Shown here one piece after another: positions 7,270-9,671 of a DNA stretch of 9,671 bases. The stretch comes from Actinomyces sp. (GTDB taxonomy: Bacteria > Actinomycetota > Actinomycetes > Actinomycetales > Actinomycetaceae), in the NCBI GenBank assembly GCA_012837655.1, contig DUQT01000132.1, forward strand, positions 1 to 9,671, in the 5' to 3' direction. The translations under genes and the position numbers were made by a program. The notes beneath the pieces are model-generated. The model saw only the letters and a program-made list of their open reading frames with translations, did not search any database and was not told the origin of the DNA. Every line of letters begins with the position of its first letter. The first letter of the stretch is position 1.

Positions 7270-7863
7270 ATGTTGGATCGCAAGAAGGGAGTGCGCCGAC
7301 CGGGCGCGCCTAAGACCCCGCACCCGAAGCCGAATCCGGCGGTGCGTGGTGCTCGGGGTGGGCAAACTGCGCGCAATCGGCCGCCTGCGACGAAGCGAGA
7401 GCGACCAAAACCGGTGAACCGGCCGCAGACTCGCCAGGAGAAAAGTGTTTCCCTAAAGGCGTTCGCGATCACGCTTACGTTGGTGATTGGTTTGCTGGGG
7501 ATCTCGCAGCCATTGCATCAGTGGTGGGCACAGCAGCGCGAATACAAGGCGATCCTGTATCAGATTGAACAAGCGAAGAAAACCAACGCGGAGCTTCAAC
7601 AAGAGCTTGATCGTTGGAGCGATAAGTCCTACGTGGCGTCGCAGGCGCGCGCTAGATTACACTACGTTCAGCCGGGGGAGACTCAATATCAAGTGATTGA
7701 TCCTCCCGGTGGGAACGAGGGCATGGCAACCGCGGAACCCGTCCAGAAGGAAGGTCCACCGCGGCCATGGTTCCTGGTCATCGCTGACACAGTTGACGCG
7801 GCCGATGACCCCGACCCCGTGATAAAGCTTGATCCGACAGTACGAATTGAAGACGAGGAATAG
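7270..7863 (+). CDS. ftsB: FtsB/DivIC-like septum formation initiator
   Basis: 197 residues from ATG 7270. Residues 1-60 are a Pro/Arg/Lys-rich, probably disordered cytoplasmic tail. Residues 62-82 form one membrane helix. Residues 84-118 are a polar, coiled-coil-like helix (YKAILYQIEQAKKTNAELQQ), followed by the family motif WSDKSYVASQARARLHYVQPGE…Y. The last 50 or so residues are acidic and outside the membrane. Such proteins join FtsL and FtsQ in the divisome and help activate septal wall synthesis. The start is uncertain. AGGA (7264-7267) is only 2 nt from ATG 7270 and 5 nt from TTG 7273. An upstream ATG at 7201 would add 23 residues but has a poor ribosome-binding site and an unlikely sequence. 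It overlaps the next gene by 1 nt, so translation is coupled. Confidence 0.88.
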   Translation: MLDRKKGVRRPGAPKTPHPKPNPAVRGARGGQTARNRPPATKRERPKPVNRPQTRQEKSVSLKAFAITLTLVIGLLGISQPLHQWWAQQREYKAILYQIEQAKKTNAELQQELDRWSDKSYVASQARARLHYVQPGETQYQVIDPPGGNEGMATAEPVQKEGPPRPWFLVIADTVDAADDPDPVIKLDPTVRIEDEE

Positions 7864-8411
7864 TGGCAATGGATATCACGCAGGCTAGCGACGTTGATTT
7901 GAAGATCCTCGAACTGCAGCTTGGCCGCGTTCCCCGCGGAGTGCTCGGAATCGCCGCCCGATGCGCGTGCGGAGCTCCGCTGGTAGTTGCAACCGCGCCT
8001 CGCCTTGATGATGGCTCCCCGTTCCCCACCCTGTTTTACCTGACGCATCCGGTAGCCGTGAAAGGTTGCTCCGTCCTCGAAAGTAATCAGTGGATGGAAA
8101 TGCTGAACGAAAAACTGCGCGAAGACGACGAACTTGCAAAGGCGTACGCCGACGCGCACCGCGATTACATTGCGAAGCGCGACGCGATCGAAAAGGTCGA
8201 TGAGATCAGTGATTTTTCGGCGGGCGGCATGCCTGATCGCGTGAAGTGCTTGCACGCGCTGCTGGGGCATTCATTGGCAGCGGGGGAGGGAGTCAATCCG
8301 ATTGGGGATTGGACTGAGCGGAAACTCGCGGAGGAAGGCCTGTGGGAGCGCGGAAAGTGTTCATGTGCGGCGGGTCAAACGCCGGCGGATTTTGAGGAAG
8401 AGAATGAGTAA
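7863..8411 (+). CDS. DUF501 family protein
   Basis: 182 residues of unknown function. Family features: RVPRGVLGIAARCACGAP (about residues 22-39), PFPTLFYLTHP (53-63) and the strongly conserved AGGMPDRVKCLHALLGHSLA block in the C-terminal half. Cysteines in CACG, VKCLH and the C-terminal CSC, with nearby histidines, could bind metal; this is inference. There is no signal peptide or membrane helix, so it is probably cytosolic. DUF501 genes are regularly found between an FtsB/DivIC-like gene and a Ppx/GppA gene in Actinobacteria, as here. GTG 7863 overlaps the previous stop (TAGTG). ATG 7869 is also in frame and better spaced from GAGGAA (7855-7860), so the protein may be 2 residues shorter. It overlaps the next gene by 8 nt. 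Confidence 0.9.
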   Translation: MAMDITQASDVDLKILELQLGRVPRGVLGIAARCACGAPLVVATAPRLDDGSPFPTLFYLTHPVAVKGCSVLESNQWMEMLNEKLREDDELAKAYADAHRDYIAKRDAIEKVDEISDFSAGGMPDRVKCLHALLGHSLAAGEGVNPIGDWTERKLAEEGLWERGKCSCAAGQTPADFEEENE

Positions 8412-9414
8412 CTCTTCAAACGACCTGTCTGTTTTGTCGGATGACTCGCAGTTCCCGTGGCTGGAAGGCCTGCCCGTTGACCTGGTAGCGGGGATTGATT
8501 GTGGGACGAACTCGATCCGCCTGCTGATTGGCCGCGAAGTTGACGGGCAGTGGATCGACTTTCTACGCACCATGGAGATCGTCCGCCTGGGCCAAGACGT
8601 CGACCGCACCGGGCGCCTGCATCCCGACGCGATCGCCCGCACCGTCAAACAGGCCGAGAAATACGGGCAAATCTGCCGATCCATGGGCGTTACGCGACTG
8701 CGGTTCGTTGCAACTTCTGCGACCAGGGACGCCGAAAACCGCGACGAATTCTTTGACGGCATCCGTTCCGTGATCGGCATCGAACCCGATGTTGTCGAGG
8801 GCGAAACCGAAGCCACCCTTTCCTTCACCGGCGCGGTCGGCGCGTTGACCAGCATTGAGTTCCCCGCCCTCGTCGTCGATATTGGCGGCGGATCCACTGA
8901 ACTGGTCATCGGCGGAAAAGACGGCGACGACATCAGTATTCGGTGCATCAAGTCGTTAAACATGGGTAGCGTGCGCATCACTGAAAAGTTCCCGGAACTA
9001 GGGTCGCCAAATCCGGACACGTCGCGCGCCGTCAAATGGGTCGATTCTTTGCTTGACGAGGGCGAGGCTGCGTGCGACCTCTCCGAAATCAAAACGATCG
9101 TCGGGGTTGCTGGAACGGTTACAACTATTACTTGCCACGCCCTTGGGTTGGAGGAGTGGGATCCGGAAGCTGTGCACGCGTCCACTCACACGCTGGAGGA
9201 CATGGCCGCGTCGTGTGAATACATGATCAACGCATCCACCGAGGAGCTTGGTGCCCTAAAGTACATGCCCAGCGGGCGCGAAGACGTCATCAGCGGTGGC
9301 GCCGTCATCTGGCGCCAAATCCTGCGCCGAGTCAGCGCAGCCAACCCACAGCTGAGCCGAGTAACTGTTTCCGAGCACGACATCCTGGACGGCATAGCGC
9401 GCTCGCTTCTCTGA
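8404..9414 (+). CDS. ppx: Ppx/GppA-family exopolyphosphatase
   Basis: 336 residues of the ASKHA phosphatase fold. Family members remove terminal phosphates from polyphosphate or convert pppGpp to ppGpp; sequence alone cannot say which here. The short two-domain form resembles mycobacterial Ppx1/Ppx2 and lacks the long C-terminal HD-like domain of E. coli Ppx. Visible motifs: phosphate-1 GIDCGTNSIRLLIG (30-43), FVATSATRDAENRDEF (101-116), GETEA with the likely catalytic E136, phosphate-2 VVDIGGGSTELVIGG (157-171), the adenosine-type VGVAGTVTT (233-241), and GREDVISGGA (291-300) plus VSEHDILDGIARSLL at the end. The start is ATG 8404, with GAGGAAG (8394-8400) correctly placed and an 8-nt overlap with the DUF501 stop. 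An in-frame ATG at 8302 would add 34 Arg-rich residues read out of frame from DUF501 and is rejected. Confidence 0.95.
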   Translation: MSNSSNDLSVLSDDSQFPWLEGLPVDLVAGIDCGTNSIRLLIGREVDGQWIDFLRTMEIVRLGQDVDRTGRLHPDAIARTVKQAEKYGQICRSMGVTRLRFVATSATRDAENRDEFFDGIRSVIGIEPDVVEGETEATLSFTGAVGALTSIEFPALVVDIGGGSTELVIGGKDGDDISIRCIKSLNMGSVRITEKFPELGSPNPDTSRAVKWVDSLLDEGEAACDLSEIKTIVGVAGTVTTITCHALGLEEWDPEAVHASTHTLEDMAASCEYMINASTEELGALKYMPSGREDVISGGAVIWRQILRRVSAANPQLSRVTVSEHDILDGIARSLL

Positions 9415-9424
9415 CGGCTGGCCT

Positions 9425-9454
9425 GGGGCGGGTTGCGGGTGCCAGCACCGCCCT
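9425..9454 (+). other. Stem-loop after ppx, possible operon end
   Basis: GGGCGG (9426-9431) pairs with CCGCCC (9448-9453); after a 2-nt bulge TGC/GCA continue the stem, closing an 8-nt loop. It starts 11 nt after the stop codon. CAAAAAT follows rather than a T-run, so if it ends the operon it is not a canonical intrinsic terminator. Confidence 0.4.
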
Positions 9455-9461
9455 CAAAAAT

Positions 9462-9671
9462 CGATTCAGACCCAAACTGGCGGATTTGGGGTCGGTTTTG
9501 GGTAGTTGCCCTCTGAATGGTGTTTTGGTGGACGCCCTGGAAAACGATTCAGACCCAAACTGGCGGAATTAGGGTGTGTTTCTGGAACTTCCCGTCTGAA
9601 TGGTGTTTTGGTGGACGCCCTGGAAAACGATTCAGACCCAAACTGGCGGAATTAGGGTGTGTTTCTGGAAC
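9462..9671 (+). repeat. 83-bp tandem repeat with hairpin-forming core, continuing past the window
   Basis: CGATTCAGACCCAAACTGGC starts at 9462, 9545 and 9628, an exact 83-nt period. Copies 1 and 2 match at about 73 of 83 positions. All 10 differences fall in a 27-nt middle segment (9485-9511 against 9568-9594), while the 23 nt before and 33 nt after are identical. Copy 3 is cut by the window edge after 44 nt and is identical to copy 2. The conserved part around each junction forms an inverted repeat: TCTGAAT (9512-9518; 9595-9601) with ATTCAGA (9547-9553; 9630-9636), plus inner GTTTT/AAAAC arms. No ORF with a start signal uses the array and the total copy number is unknown. Confidence 0.9.

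Noticed and set aside
8302..8403. Upstream ATG that would extend Ppx by 34 residues
   Set aside because: The added residues are an Arg-rich shadow of the DUF501 frame, whereas ATG 8404 has a well-placed GAGGAAG and a typical 8-nt overlap.
8361..9185. Long open frame on the minus strand (274 codons) opposite ppx
   Set aside because: It is antisense to a fully recognisable Ppx/GppA gene, its translation is Ser/Pro/Arg-rich with no family motif, and such frames are common opposite high-GC genes.
9462..9671. CRISPR array
   Set aside because: The period is regular, but the variable segment is identical in copies 2 and 3, the conserved part is too long (56 nt) for a typical repeat, and no cas genes are visible.

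Overview
The window is a chromosomal stretch from an actinobacterium, most probably a member of the Actinomycetaceae or a close relative. The case rests on three things. A Gram-positive LPXTG-type surface protein ends at the left edge. The gene order mfd – lipoprotein – eno – ftsB/divIC-like – DUF501 – ppx/gppA matches, as I recall it, the actinobacterial order seen in Mycobacterium (mfd, mazG, lpqU, eno, ftsB-like, DUF501, ppx2). DUF501 itself is typical of Actinobacteria. GC content looks moderate rather than very high, so I do not name a genus. All genes are on the + strand.

Layout: (1) 2-352, the C-terminal end of a cell-wall-anchored protein (Pro/Gly/Lys-rich wall spacer, LPKTG, membrane helix, basic tail). 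(2) 353-561, an intergenic stretch with a hairpin, a degenerate 32-nt tandem repeat, a strong 14-bp stem-loop terminator, and a -10-like box placed so that pth may be translated leaderless. (3) 562-4812, pth (peptidyl-tRNA hydrolase) and mfd (transcription-repair coupling factor), 48 nt apart. (4) 4888-5418, a small lipoprotein resembling the SurA N-terminal chaperone region. (5) 5419-5701, a dense intergenic stretch: a 46-nt (2 x 23) tandem repeat, CTGGTT direct repeats, a hairpin, and two helically phased palindromes just upstream of eno. (6) 5702-6982, eno, followed by a strong terminator whose right half is partly duplicated. (7) 7270-9414, a tight translationally coupled operon: FtsB/DivIC-like divisome protein, DUF501 protein and exopolyphosphatase/Ppx-GppA, with overlaps of 1 and 8 nt. 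(8) 9415-9671, a stem-loop and then an 83-bp tandem repeat that runs off the window.

The genes are mostly ordinary housekeeping: ribosome rescue, DNA repair, glycolysis, division and polyphosphate/(p)ppGpp metabolism. No undescribed multi-gene system is visible. The unusual material is intergenic, chiefly the 83-bp hairpin-forming tandem array at the right edge and the paired palindromes in front of eno.
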